Shown here piece by piece: positions 42,726-55,400 of a DNA stretch of 64,000 bases. The DNA comes from Physella acuta (Eukaryota; Mollusca; Gastropoda; Physidae). Positions within the stretch are counted from its first letter, which is position 1. Every line of letters begins with the position of its first letter. A program made the translations under genes and the position numbers. The notes below the pieces were generated by a model. That model was not told where the DNA came from, searched no databases, and saw nothing but the letters and a program-made list of their open reading frames with translations. The DNA is taken from the NCBI RefSeq assembly GCF_028476545.1, contig NW_026732705.1:1-64000 (forward strand), in the 5' to 3' direction.

Positions 42726-43499
42726 ACCTTGTTTCTTGAACCTGCAACTCATAATCTGTAATCCGTAACCTGCAACTCGTAACCTGCAACCTGCAACTAG
42801 TAACCCGTAACCTAAAAAGTAAACCTAAAATATTCAACCTAAAACGTTAAACCTAACACATTAAACCTAAAATTTAAAACAAAAAAACAGAAATTTAAAA
42901 CCTAAATTTTAAAACGTAACACATAAACTGCAACTCGTAACCCAAAACCTGCAACTTATAACCTGTAACTCGTAATCCGTAACCTGCAACCTGCAACTCG
43001 TAACCCGTAACCTGCAACATGCAACTCGTAACCTGTAACATAAGACATTAAACCTAAAATATTAAACCTAATATAATAAACCTAAAATATTAAACCTTAA
43101 ATGTTAAACCAAAACTTAAAGCGTAACCCAAAAAAAGCAAAAATTGTAACCGGTACCTGAAACCCTGAACTCGAAACTCGTAACCTACATTTCGTAAACC
43201 ATACCAGCAACTCATGATCCTTAACACATAACATAAAACATTAAAACTAAAACATTAAACCCAAAGCGTTAAACATGAAAACCTAAAAATGATAGACCTA
43301 AAATATTAAACCTAAAACCTAAAGAATTAAGCATAATTCCTAAAACCCAAACTCGTGAATCGTAACCCGTAACCTGCAACTCAAAACCTGTAGCCTAATA
43401 AGTAAAACTAAAAGTTTTAAACCTAAAACGTTAAATCTAAAATGTTATACCCTGAGACGAAAACCTAAAATCTAAAACTTAAAGCGTAACCAGTAAAAT

Positions 43500-46400
43500 A
43501 ACAAAAAATGTAAATCGTAATCTGCAGCCCGTAACCTGTAACTGGTTACATGTAACCAGTAACCTGAAACTCGTAAAATGCTACTCGTAACCTCGTAACC
43601 CGTAACTTAGAACGTTAAACCTAAAATATTCCACCTGAAAAAGTAAACCGAAAACCAGAAATCTTAAATCTCAAACTTAAAACTTAATCCGCAAAGCGCA
43701 ACCCGCAAACCATAGGCCTAATACCTTAACCCGTAACCCAAAAACCGTAACTGTCAAATCAACGCCTAAATCGTAACTGAATACCCGTAAACACGTACCT
43801 CGAAAACTGTAACCAAATAACCGCAACCCGCAACCCGCAACCCGCAACCCGCAAAAAGTAGCCCGAATACCATAACCCGTAATCCAAATACCTTAACCGT
43901 CAAACAGTAACCAGCAACCGGTAATCGGTAACCAGTACTTCGTAACCCGTACACCGTAACCCGTAATACGCAACATGTTTACCAAAACACCGTTATTGTC
44001 ATACTGTAACTCGTAAACCATAAACACGCAACTTGAAAACCGTAACTAAATAACCGTTACCGGCAACCCGTAACATTAAACCTAAAATATTAAACCTAAA
44101 ACTTTAAACCTAAAACGTTAATTGTTAAACCAAAAACTTAAAACGTAACCGAAAAACTGCAAAAACGATAATCAGTTATCTGTAACTTGCAACTCAAAAA
44201 CCGTAACCTGCAAGCCGTAACCCTTAACCCGCTACCTTCAAATAAAAACCCGTAACTCAATACCTGCAACTCAAAATTTGCAACCTGAAACTTTCAACCC
44301 GTAACTTAAATTATTGAACCTAAGAGGTTAAACCTAAATCATTAAACCTAAAACGTTAACATAAAACGCCAAAACGTTAAACCTTAAACCGTAAACATAA
44401 CTGGTAAACTGCAAAAACCGTAACCGGTAACCGTGAAACCGTAACCGGTAACAGTGAAACCGTAACCCGTAACCTGCAACTCGTAACTGGTAACACAAAA
44501 AAGCATACACCCTAAAATATTAAACCTAAAACTTTAAACCTAAAACGTTGTTAAACCTAAAACTTAAAGCGTAACCCAAAAACAGCAAAAACCATAATCA
44601 GTTATCTGTAACCTGCAACTCATAAATCGTAACCTGCAAGCCGTAACCCTTAACCTGCTACCTGTAAATAAAAACCCGTAACTCAACGTCTGCAACTCAA
44701 AATTTGCAACCTGAAACTTTTAACCCGTAACTTAAAACGTTAAACCAAAAATATTAAACCTGAAAAGTTAAACCGAAAACCAGAAATCTAAAATCTCAAA
44801 CTTTAAACTTAAAATTTAATGCGCAAAGTGCAACCCACAAACCATAGGCCTAATACCGTAACCCGTAACCAAATAACCGTAAATGTCAAATTAATGCCTA
44901 AATCGTAACTGAATACCCGTAAACACGTACCTCGAAAACTGTAACCAAATAACTTAAACCCGTAACTCGTGACCCGCCACCCACAAAAAGTAGCCTGAAT
45001 ACCGTAACCCGTAATCCAAATACCTTAACCGTCAAACCGTCAAACCGTAACCAGCAAACGGTAATCGGTAACCAGTACTTCGTAACCCGTACACCGTAAC
45101 CCGTAATACGCAACATGTTTACCAAAACACCGTTATTGTCATACTATAACTCGTAAACCATAAACAGGTAACTTGAAAACCGTAACTAAATAACCGTTAC
45201 CGGCAACCCGTAACATTAAACCTAAAATATTAAACCTAAAACTTTAAACCTAAAACGTTAATTGTTAAACCTAAAACTTAAAACGTAACCCAAAAACTGC
45301 AAATACCATAATCATTTATCTGTAACCTGCAACTCATAAACCGTAACCTGCAAGCCGTAACCCTTAATCCGATACCTGCAAATAAAAACACGTAACTCAA
45401 TACCTGCAACTCAAAATTTGCAACCTGAAACTTTTAACCCGTAACTTAAAACGTTGAACCTATAATATTAAACCTGAAAAGTTAATCCGAAAACCAGAAA
45501 CCTAAATCTCAAATTTTAAACTTAAAACTTAATCCGCAAAGCGCAACCCGCAAACCATAGGCCTAATACCGTAACCCGTAACCCAAAAACCGTAACTGTC
45601 AAATTAACGCCTAAATCGTAACCGAATACCCGTAAACACGTACCTCGAAAACTGTAACCAAATAACCGTAACCCGCAACCCGCAACCAGCCACCCGCAAA
45701 AAGTAGCCCGACTACCGTAACCCGTAATCCAAATACCTTAACCGTCAAACCGTAACCAGCAACCGGTAATCGGTAACCCGTACTTCGTAACCCGTACACC
45801 GTAACCCGTAATACGCAACATGTTTACCAAAACACCGTTATTGTCATACTGTAACTCGTAAACTATAAACACGTAACTTGAAAACCGTAACTAAATAACC
45901 GTTACCGGCAACCCGTAACATTAAACCTAAAATATTAAACCTAAAACTTTAAACCTAAAACGTTGTTAAACCTAAAACTTAAAACGTAACCCAAAAATTG
46001 CAAAAACCATAATCATTTATCTGTAACCTGCAACTCATAAACCGTAACCTGCAAGCCGTAACCCTTAATCCGATACCTGTAAATAAAAACCGTAACTCAA
46101 TACCTGCAACTCAAAAATTGCAACCTGAAACTTGTAACCCGTAACTTAAAACGTTAAACCAAAAATATTAAACCTGAAAAGTTAAACCGAAAACCAAAAA
46201 TCTAAAATCTCAAACTTTAAACTTAAAAATTAATCCGCAAAGCGCAACTCGCAAACCAAAAGCCTAATACCGTAACCCGCAACCCAAAAACCGTAACTGC
46301 CAAATTAACGCCTAAATCGTAACCGAATACCCGTAAACACGTAACGCGAAAACTGTAACCAAATAACCGTAACCCGTAACCGGCCACCCGAAAAAAAGTA

Positions 46401-46870
46401 GCCCGAATACCGTAACCCGTAATCCAAATACCTTAACCCTCAAACCGTAACCAGAAACCGGTAATCGGTAACCCGTACTTCGTAACCCGTACACCGTAAC
46501 CCGTAATACGCAACATGTTTACCAAAACACCGTTATTGTCATACTGTAACACGTAAACCATAAACACGTAACTTGAAAACCGTAACTAAATAACCGTTAC
46601 CGGCAACCCGTAACATTAAACCTAAAATATTAAACCTAAAATTTTAAAACTAAAACGTTGTTAAACCTAAAACTTAAAACGTAACCCAAAAACTGCAAAA
46701 ACCATAATCAGTTATCTGTAACTTGCAACTCATAAACCGTAACCTGCAAGCCGTAACCCTTAACCCGCTACCTGCAAATAAAAACCCGTAACTTAATACC
46801 TGCAACTCAAAATATGCAACCTCAAACTTGCAATTGTAAGCAAATAACCGTAACCCGTAACCCGCCACCT
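43500..46870. repeat. ~700-bp higher-order repeat of the CCGTAAC satellite
   Basis: The anchor GCAACATGTTTACCAAAACA occurs at 43,970, 45,110, 45,814 and 46,510, so spacing is 1,140, 704 and 696 bp. The first interval holds an extra half-unit. Each unit passes from CCGTAAC-type to CCTAAAACGTTAAA-type words and back. Confidence 0.88.
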
Positions 46871-48334
46871 CCTAACAGTAGCCCAAATTCACTAACCAGC
46901 AAACCGCAGCCCAAATACCGTAATCCGTACTTCGTAATCCATATACCGTAACACGTAACACGCAATACGTTTACCGAAAAACCGTAACTGTCATACCGAT
47001 ACTCGTAAACCGTAGCCCGTATCTGAATACACGACACCTGCACCCGCAACCCGCCACCTGTAAACCGTTTCCGTTACCCAAAAACCGTAACCGTCAATCC
47101 GTAACCCGTAACCGGTAATCCGTAACCGGTACTTTGTAACCCGTACAACGTAAACCGTAACCCGCACAGGTTTACCGACAAACCGTAACTGTAATCGCGT
47201 AAATCGTAAAGCATAACCCGTAACCGAATACCTGTAAACACGTTACTTGAAAACCGTAACCAAATAACCGTAACCCGTAACAAGCAAACCTAAGCCCGAA
47301 TACCGTAAAACGTAACCCGTCACCCAAAAATCGTTACCGTCTTGTCAAAACCCGTAACCGGTAATCTGTAATCCGTACTTCGTAACCCGTACAACGAAAA
47401 CCGTAACCCGCAACAATTTACCGAAAAACCGAAACTGTCATATCGTTACTCGTAAACCGTAACCCGTAATCGAATACCCGACACCGGTAACCCGGCACCT
47501 GTAAACCGTAGCCCGCCACCTGTAAACCGTTGCCCGAATTCCGTAAACCGTTGCCCGAATTCCGTAAACCGTAGCCCGAATTCCGTAAACCGTAGCCAGA
47601 ATACCGTAACTCGTAATCCGCAAACCTGTAGTCCAAGAAACGTTATCCGTAACCCAAAAACCGTAATCGTCAAACCGTAACACGTAACGCGTAATCCATA
47701 CACCGTTTAAAGTAACCCAGAACAAGTTTACCGAACAACCGTAACTGTTCTACCGTAACTCGTAAACAGTAACCCAGAAATAAATACCCGTAAATTCGTA
47801 ACTCGAGAACTGTTAAGAATTTCCGTAACCCGCTAACTCGCTACCTTCAGACCGTAGCCCGAATACCGTAACCCGTAACCTGCAAACTTGTCGCTCGAGA
47901 TCCGTAATCCGTAACCCAAAAACTGTAACCGTCAATCCGTAACCCGTAACCGGTAATCCGTAACCTGTACTTTGTAACCGGTACAACGTAACCCGTCACC
48001 CGCAACACGTTTACCGACAAACCGTAACTGTAATACCGTAACTGGTAAACCGTAACCCGTAACCAAATATTTCTTAAACACGTTACTTAAAAACCGTAAC
48101 CGAATGACCGTAACTCGCAACCCGCAACAAGCAAACCTTCGTCCGAATACCGTAACCTTTAACCCAAAAATCGTAATCGTCTCGTCGAAACCCGTAATCG
48201 GTAATCTGTAAACCGCACTTCGTAACACGTACAACGAAACCCGTAACCCGCAACAATTTACTGAAAAACCGAAACTGTCATATCATTACTCGTAAACCGT
48301 AACCCGTAACCGAATATCCGACATCCGTAACCCG

Positions 48335-51210
48335 CAACCCGCCACCTGTAAACCGTAGCCCGAATTCCGTAAACCGTAGCTTGAATTCCGTAAACCATAG
48401 CCCGAATTCCGTATTCCGTAACTCATAACCCGCAAACCTGTAGCCCGAGAACCGTAACCCGTAACCCGCAAACTGTATTCCGAATACCGTAACCGTAGCC
48501 CGCGAAACAGTAACTCGTAAACCGTAACCCGAAACCCGCAACACGTTAACCGAAAAACGTAACTGTCATACCGTTACTCGTAAACCGAAAACCGTAACCG
48601 AAAACCCGACACCCATAACCCGCAACCGGCCACCTGCAAACCGTAGCCCGAATACCGTAACTCGTAACCCGCAAACCTGTAGCTCGTGAACCTTAACCCG
48701 TAACCCAAAACCGTAACCGTCAATCCGTAACTCGTAACCGGTTATCCGTAACCTGTACTTTGTAACCCGTACAACGTAACCCGTAACCCGCAACACGTTT
48801 ACCGAGAAACCGTAACTGTCATACCGTAACTCGTAAACCGTAACCGTTAACCGAATACCCGAAACTCGTAACCCGCAACCCGCAACCGCAAACCGTAGCC
48901 CGAAATCCGTAACCAGTAAACCGCAAACCTGTAGCCTGAATACCGTAACCCAAAAACCGTAACCTAAAAACCGTAACCGTCAATCCGTAACCCGTAACCG
49001 GTAACCGGTAATCCGTAACCTGTACTTTTTAACTCGTAAAACGTAATCCGTACACTGATACCTTTAACTCGCAACAATTCACCAAAAAACCGTAACTGTT
49101 ATACCGTTACTCGTAAACTGTAGCCCGTAACCGAATAACCGAAACTCGTAACCCGTAACCCGCCACCTGCAAATCGTAACCCGAATTCCGTAAACCGTAG
49201 GCCGAATACCGTAACACGTAACCCGAAAACCTGTAGCCCGAGAACCGAAACCCGTGACACAAAAACCGTAACCAAAAAACCGTAACCGTCAATCCTTAAC
49301 CCGTAATCCGCAAACCTGTAGCTCGAGAACCGTAACCCGTAACCCAAAAACCGTATTCGTCAATCCGTAACCCGCAACCGGTAATCTGTACCCTGTACTT
49401 TGTAACCCGTACATTGTAACCCGTAACCAGCCATCTGCAAACCGGAGCCCGATTTCCGTAAATCGTAACCCGCAAAACTGTATTAGAATACCCTAACCGT
49501 AACGCGCAAAACAGTAACCCGTACACCGTAACCCGAAACCCGCAACACGTTAACCGAGAAACCGTAACTGTCATACCGTAACTCGTAAACCGTAACCGTT
49601 AACCGAATACCCGAAACTCGTAACCCGCAACCCGCAACCGCAAACCGTAGCCCGAAATCAGTAACCATAATCCGCAAACCTGTAGCCCGAGAACCGTAAC
49701 CCGTTACACAAAAAACCGTAACCGTCAATCCGTAACCCGTAATCCGCCAAACCTTTAGCTCGAGAACCGTAACCCATAACCCAAAAACTGTAACCCATAA
49801 CCCAAAAACCGTATTCGTAAATCCGTAACCCGCAACCGGTAATCCGTAACCTGTACTTTGTAACCCGTACATCGTAACCCGTAACCCGCAGCACGTTAAT
49901 CAACAAACCGTTACTGTCATACCGTAACTCGTAAACCGCAACTCTTAACCGAATACCCGAAACTCGTAACCCGCAACCCGCCACCTGTAAACCGTAGCCC
50001 GAATTCCGTAAACCGTAGCTTGAATTCCGTAAACCATAGCCCGAATTCCGTATTCCATAACTCATAACCCGCAAAACTGTAGCCCTAGGAACCGTAACCC
50101 GTAACCCGCAAACTGTATTCCGAATACCGTAACCGTAGCCCGCGAAACAGTAACCCGTAAACCGTAACCCGAAACCCGCAACACGTTAACCGAAAAACGT
50201 AACTGTCATACCGTTACTCGTAAACTGAAAACCGTAACCGAAAACCCGACACCCGTAACCCGCAACCGGCCACCTGCAAACCGTAGCCCGAATACCGTAA
50301 CTCGTAACCCGCAAACCTGTAGCTCGTGAACCTTAACCTGTAACCCAAAACCGTAACCGTCAATCCGTAACTCGTAACCGGTTATCCGTAACCTGTACTT
50401 TGTAACCCGTACAACGTAACCCGTAACCCGCAACACGTTTACCGACAAACCGTAACTGTCATACCGTAACTCGTAAACCGTAACCGTTAACCGAATACCC
50501 GAAACTCGTAACCTGCAACCCGCAACCGCAAACCGTAGCCCGAAATCAGTAACCATAATCCGCAAACCTGTAGCCCGAGAACCGTAACCCGTAACCCAAA
50601 AACCGTAACCTAAAAACCGTTACCGTCAATCCGTAACCCGTAACCGGTAACCGGTAATCCGTAACCTGTACTTTTTAACTCGTAAAACGTAATCCGTACA
50701 CTGATACCTTTAACTCGCAACAATTCACCAAAAAACCGTGACTGTTATACCGTTACTCGTAAACCGTAGCCCGTAACCGAATAACCGAAACTCGTAACCC
50801 GTAACCCGCCACCTGTAAATCGTAACCCGAATTCCGTAAACCGTAGGCCGAATACCGTAACACGTAACCCGAAAACCTGTAGCCCGAGAACCGAAACCCG
50901 TGACACAAAAACCGTAACCAAAAAACCGTAACCATCAATCCGTAACCCGTAATCCGCAAACCTGTAGCTCGAGAACCGTAACCCGTAACCCAAAAACCGT
51001 ATTCGTCAATCCGTAACCCGCAACCGGTAATCCGTATCCTGTACTTTGTAACATGTACATTGTAACCCGTAACCAGCCACCTGCAAATCGGAGCCCGAAT
51101 TCCGTAACCCGTAACCCGCAAAACTGTATTAGAATACCATAACCGTTACGCGCAAAACAGTAACCCGTACACCGTAACCCGAAACCCGCAACACGTTAAC
51201 CGAGAAACCG
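48335..51210. repeat. ~1,640-bp higher-order repeat, two copies
   Basis: The block 48,335-49,560 recurs at about 49,975-51,210, with offset 1,640 to 1,646 bp. For example, GTAACCTGTACTTTTTAACT near 49,015 and 50,661 match. Similarity is high but broken by small indels. Confidence 0.85.
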
Positions 51211-52111
51211 TAACTGTCATACCGTTACTCGTAAACCGAAAACCGTAACCGAATACCCGACACCAGTAACCCGCAACCGGCCACCTGCAAACCGTAGCCC
51301 GAATTCCGTAAACCGTAGCCCGTATACCGTAACTCTTATCCCGCAAACCTGTAGCCCGAGAACCGTAACCCGTAACCCAAAAACCGTAACCGTCAATCCG
51401 TAATCCGTAACATGTAACCGGTATTCCGTAAATCATAGTCCGAATACCGTAACTCGTATCCCGCAAACCTGTAGCCCTTTAACCGTAACCCGTAACCTAA
51501 AAACTTTTTTCCGAATACCGTAACCGTAACTCGCATAACAGTAACCCGTACACCGTAACCAGAAACCCGCAACACGTTAACCGAAAAAATCGTAACTGTC
51601 ATAGCCTGACTCGTAACCCGCAACCCGCAACCGCAAACCGTATTCCGAAATCCGTAACCAGTAAACCGCAAACCTGTAGCCTGAATACCGTAACCCGTAA
51701 CCCAAAAACTAACTGTCAAACCGTAAACCGCAACCGCTAATCCGTTACCCTAACGTTATAACGCGTACACCGTAAACCGTAACCAACAACCACAACATGT
51801 TACCCTAAAATCCGTAACTGTCAACCCGTAACTCGTAAATCGTAACCGAATACCCGTAAACACGTAACTCTTAAACCGAAACCCGCAAACCGTAGCCCGA
51901 ATACCGCAACCCGCAAACTGTAGCCCGAATTCTGTAACCCGCCACCCGACACTCGCTAACCGTAGCCCGAATTCCGTAACCCGTAGCCCGTATACCGTAA
52001 TCCGTAACCGGTAATCCGTAACCCGAAAAAAACGTAATTGCCATACCGTAATTAGTAAACCATAAACCGTAACCGGTAACCGAATACCCGTAAACCCGTT
52101 ACTCGAAAACC

Positions 52112-52365
52112 CGTCACGCGACTGCCATCAGGTGCTAGAGCCTTGTCGTGGCTTGGCAGCTTGTGTATCTCGATGACCCCAAGAGCTATACCAGCGGGAG
52201 TGTAAACTCCTGGTAGGTTCAACCAAGCTGGGAAGATCTTCGTGGGTAGGGATCAGACCAAAGCTAGCACACTGGTCCTCCAGGTTGGGGGTTGAAATAT
52301 AAGGCCAGCAACCTTATCTCGTTAAAACAAGAACTGCTATAGAAACTACAAGTACATAAGTACAA
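52112..52365. mobile_element. Non-satellite island, probable 5' end of an RTE-like LINE
   Basis: It starts GACTGCCATCAGGTGCTAGA and runs on as balanced-base unique sequence (CTTGTCGTGGCTTGGCAGCT, GTGTAAACTCCTGGTAGGTT, AGGTTGGGGGTTGA). The wording resembles the 5' untranslated end of RTE-type LINEs that I recall from invertebrate genomes. No reverse-transcriptase coding part is present. The first ~20 bases also occur alone at 53,899 and 61,947, attached to satellite. Confidence 0.5.
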
Positions 52366-52389
52366 CATTAGTTCGAATTTTTTTCAAAA

Positions 52390-55300
52390 CGCCAAAGACC
52401 AAAAACCTAAAACCTAAATATAAACACCTAAAGCCTTAAACCTAAATCAATAAACATAAAACATTAAAACTAAAACCTGAAATCTAAAACGTTTAAATTG
52501 AACCTAAAACGGTAAACCTAAAATGTTAAACCTAAAACGTTAAACCTAAAACGTTAAACCTAAAACGTTAAACCTAAAACGTTAAACCTAAAATCTTAAA
52601 CCCAAAACCTACAACGTTTAACCTATAATGTTAAACCTAAAAGTTAAACCTATAACGTTAAAACTTAAAATGAAACCCTGAAACGTTAAACCTAAATTAG
52701 AAAACCAGAAATCTAAAACCTAAAACCTAACACATAAACTGCAAAAAACGTTAATCTTAAAAAGTTAAACCGAAAACCTGAAATCTAAAATATCAAACTT
52801 TAAACTTATAACAGATATTCTGCGAAAACCGTAACCCTTAACCTGCGGCTGTTAACCTGCAGCTCGTAATAAAAAAACCGTAAACTGCAACTCGTAACCC
52901 GTAACCTAGATCTTGTAAACTGAAACCTGCAATTCGTCACACGTTATATAAATGGTTAAACCTAACATATTAAACCGAAACGTTAAACCTAAAATGTCGA
53001 CCTAATACTTTAAATTTAAACGCGACAACATAAAATCTAAAACCTAAAGCTTAAAGCGTAACCACGTGACATAAAAAACCTAAACCGTAGTTTGAATACC
53101 TTAACTCGTAACCCCAAACCATAGCCCGAATACCGGAACCGGTAGCGCGCAAACTGAAGCCCGAATACCGTAACCCGCAAGCTGTAAATCACTACACGTA
53201 ATTAGAAAAACTAACTGTCAAACGGTCACTCGTAAATCACAAACCGTAAACAGTAATCGAATACCCGTAAACACGTTACTCGAAAACCGTAACCGCCAAA
53301 TCGCGATCCGTAATCCGTAACACGTAACCCGTAACACGTAACCCGTAACCTGTAACCTTTAACCCAAAACCTTAACATGTAAACCGAACCTGTAACCCGT
53401 AACCTGCTTACGTAAACTGTAACCCTTAATACGTAATACGTACTCGTTGACCGTATCCCGTATCCCAGAAACCGTAATCTACAAACCGTAAACATTAACC
53501 GGTTATCCGTAACCGTACTCCGTAACCCTCACCTCGTAACCCGTAATATGTAATCTCCAACCCGTAACAATTAACCCGAAAGTCAGTACACCGTAAATCT
53601 TTACACGTACCATGTAAGGCATTATCCGTAACACGTAACCCGAAAAACCGTAACTCTCAAACCGTAACCTATTAACCATGAACCGTAACCCGTTATCGAT
53701 AACCCATTACTTGTAATCCAAAATCAGTAACCGGTAAATTGTAACCCGTAACCCGTTACCCGAAAATAGTAATCGTCATACCGTAACCTGTAACGAGTAA
53801 CCCGAAAACCTAAACCGACAAACCGTAACCCGCAACTAGTAACCGGTATACCGTAATCTGTAATCGACCAACCGTAAACTGTAAACAGTAACCCGTCACT
53901 CGACTGCCATCAGGTGTTAGAAACCTAAGTATAAAATAAACCTAAGTATAAAAACCTAAAACATAAAACATAAAACCTTAAACATTAAACCTAAAACCCA
54001 AAACGTTAAACTTTAAACCTAAAACGGTAAGCCTAAAATGTTAAACCTTAACCGTAAAACCAAAAACGTTAAACCGAAAACCGAAAATCTGGAATCTAAA
54101 ACCATAAATCTAAAAATTAAAAAGTAACAGGTAAACTGCAAAAACCATAAACTGCAACCCGTAACCTGCAACTCGCAACCATTAACCTGCAACTCGTAAA
54201 ATAAAATGTTAAACCTAAATTATTAAACCTGAAAATTTAAAACCGAAAACCTTAACCGAAAACCAGAAATCTGAAATCTAAAATCTAAAGTCTAAAACAT
54301 AAAATGTAAGCGTTAATCTACAAAAACTGTTCCCCGCAACCTACAACACGTAACCAGTAACCTAAACGTCAAACCTAAAAAATAAACCTAAAACGTTAAA
54401 TTTAAAATTTTCTCTCTGAACCGTTAAACCTAAAATGAACAAAATAATATATAAATTCTAAAATCTTACCCGTATACCAAAAAACCTAAACCGCCTAACC
54501 GTAACCGGTAATTCGTGACTCGTACTACGTAACCCGTACATCGTAACCCGTATCCAATAATTCAAAAAACCGTAACCATCAAACCGTACCCGTAAACCGT
54601 AGCCCTTAACTTTTTACCCATAACACTTACATCGTAACCCTAACCCGATAAATGTAACCTGTAACCCGAAAAACCGTAACCGTCAAACCGTAACCCCTAA
54701 CCGTAATCCGTAACCCGTACTTTATATCCCGTACGGCATTACCCGTAATTTCAATAAACCGTAACCCGCAACCCGCTACTTGCAAACCGTAGATCAAATT
54801 CCGAAACCCTCAATCCGTAGCCCGAATACCGTAACCCGTAACCCAGAAACCGTAACCGTCAAACTGTTTTCCGCATTGTAATCCGTAACCCGTACTTTGT
54901 AACCCGTAAACGGTATCCCGTAAACCGTAACACGTTTACCGAAAAACCGTAACTGTCATTCCTTAACTCGTAAACCGTAACCCGTAACTGAATATCCGTA
55001 AAAACGTAAACTCGAAAACTCTAACCCAATAACCGTAACCCGTAACCCGCAAAACTGTTGCCCGAGAACCGTAACCCAAAAACCGTAACCGTCAATCGGT
55101 AACCCGTTATAGTTAATCCGTAAGCCGTACTTAGTAAGCCGTACTCCGCAACCCTTAACCCGCAACACGTTTACCGAAGAATCGTCATAACGTAACTTGT
55201 AAAACCGTAACCAAATACGCGATAGCCAGAATACCGTAACCAGTAACCCAGAAACCGTAACCGTCAAACTGTTTTCCATAAACGGTAATCCGTAACCCGT

Positions 55301-55400
55301 ACTTTGTAACCCGTACACTGTAACCCGTAACAAAATTACCGAAAAACCGTAACTGTCATTCCGTAAGTCGTAAACCGTAGCTCGAATACCGTAACCCGCA
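52390..55400. repeat. CCTAAAACGTTAAA and CCGTAAC satellite, first copy of the 8,048-bp unit
   Basis: A run of 14-bp CCTAAAACGTTAAA units (52,500-52,580) leads into mixed heptamer satellite. From 52,750 on the sequence is repeated almost unchanged from 60,796. Confidence 0.92.

Larger units (their letters stand above)
42726..52111. repeat. CCGTAAC heptamer satellite with higher orders
   Basis: Nearly the whole stretch is made of 7-nt words (CCGTAAC, CCGTAAT, CCGCAAC, CCTAAAA, CGTTAAA) in changing order. The + strand is poor in G. Minus-strand frames up to ~138 codons, rich in Tyr, Gly, Leu, Arg and Val, come from stop-poor heptamers and are not genes. No unique sequence longer than a few tens of bases is seen. 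Confidence 0.93.

Noticed and set aside
42726-52111. Telomere array
   Set aside because: The minus strand reads GTTACGG-type heptamers and not TTAGGG, and the words are heavily mixed. A subtelomeric place is possible but not shown.
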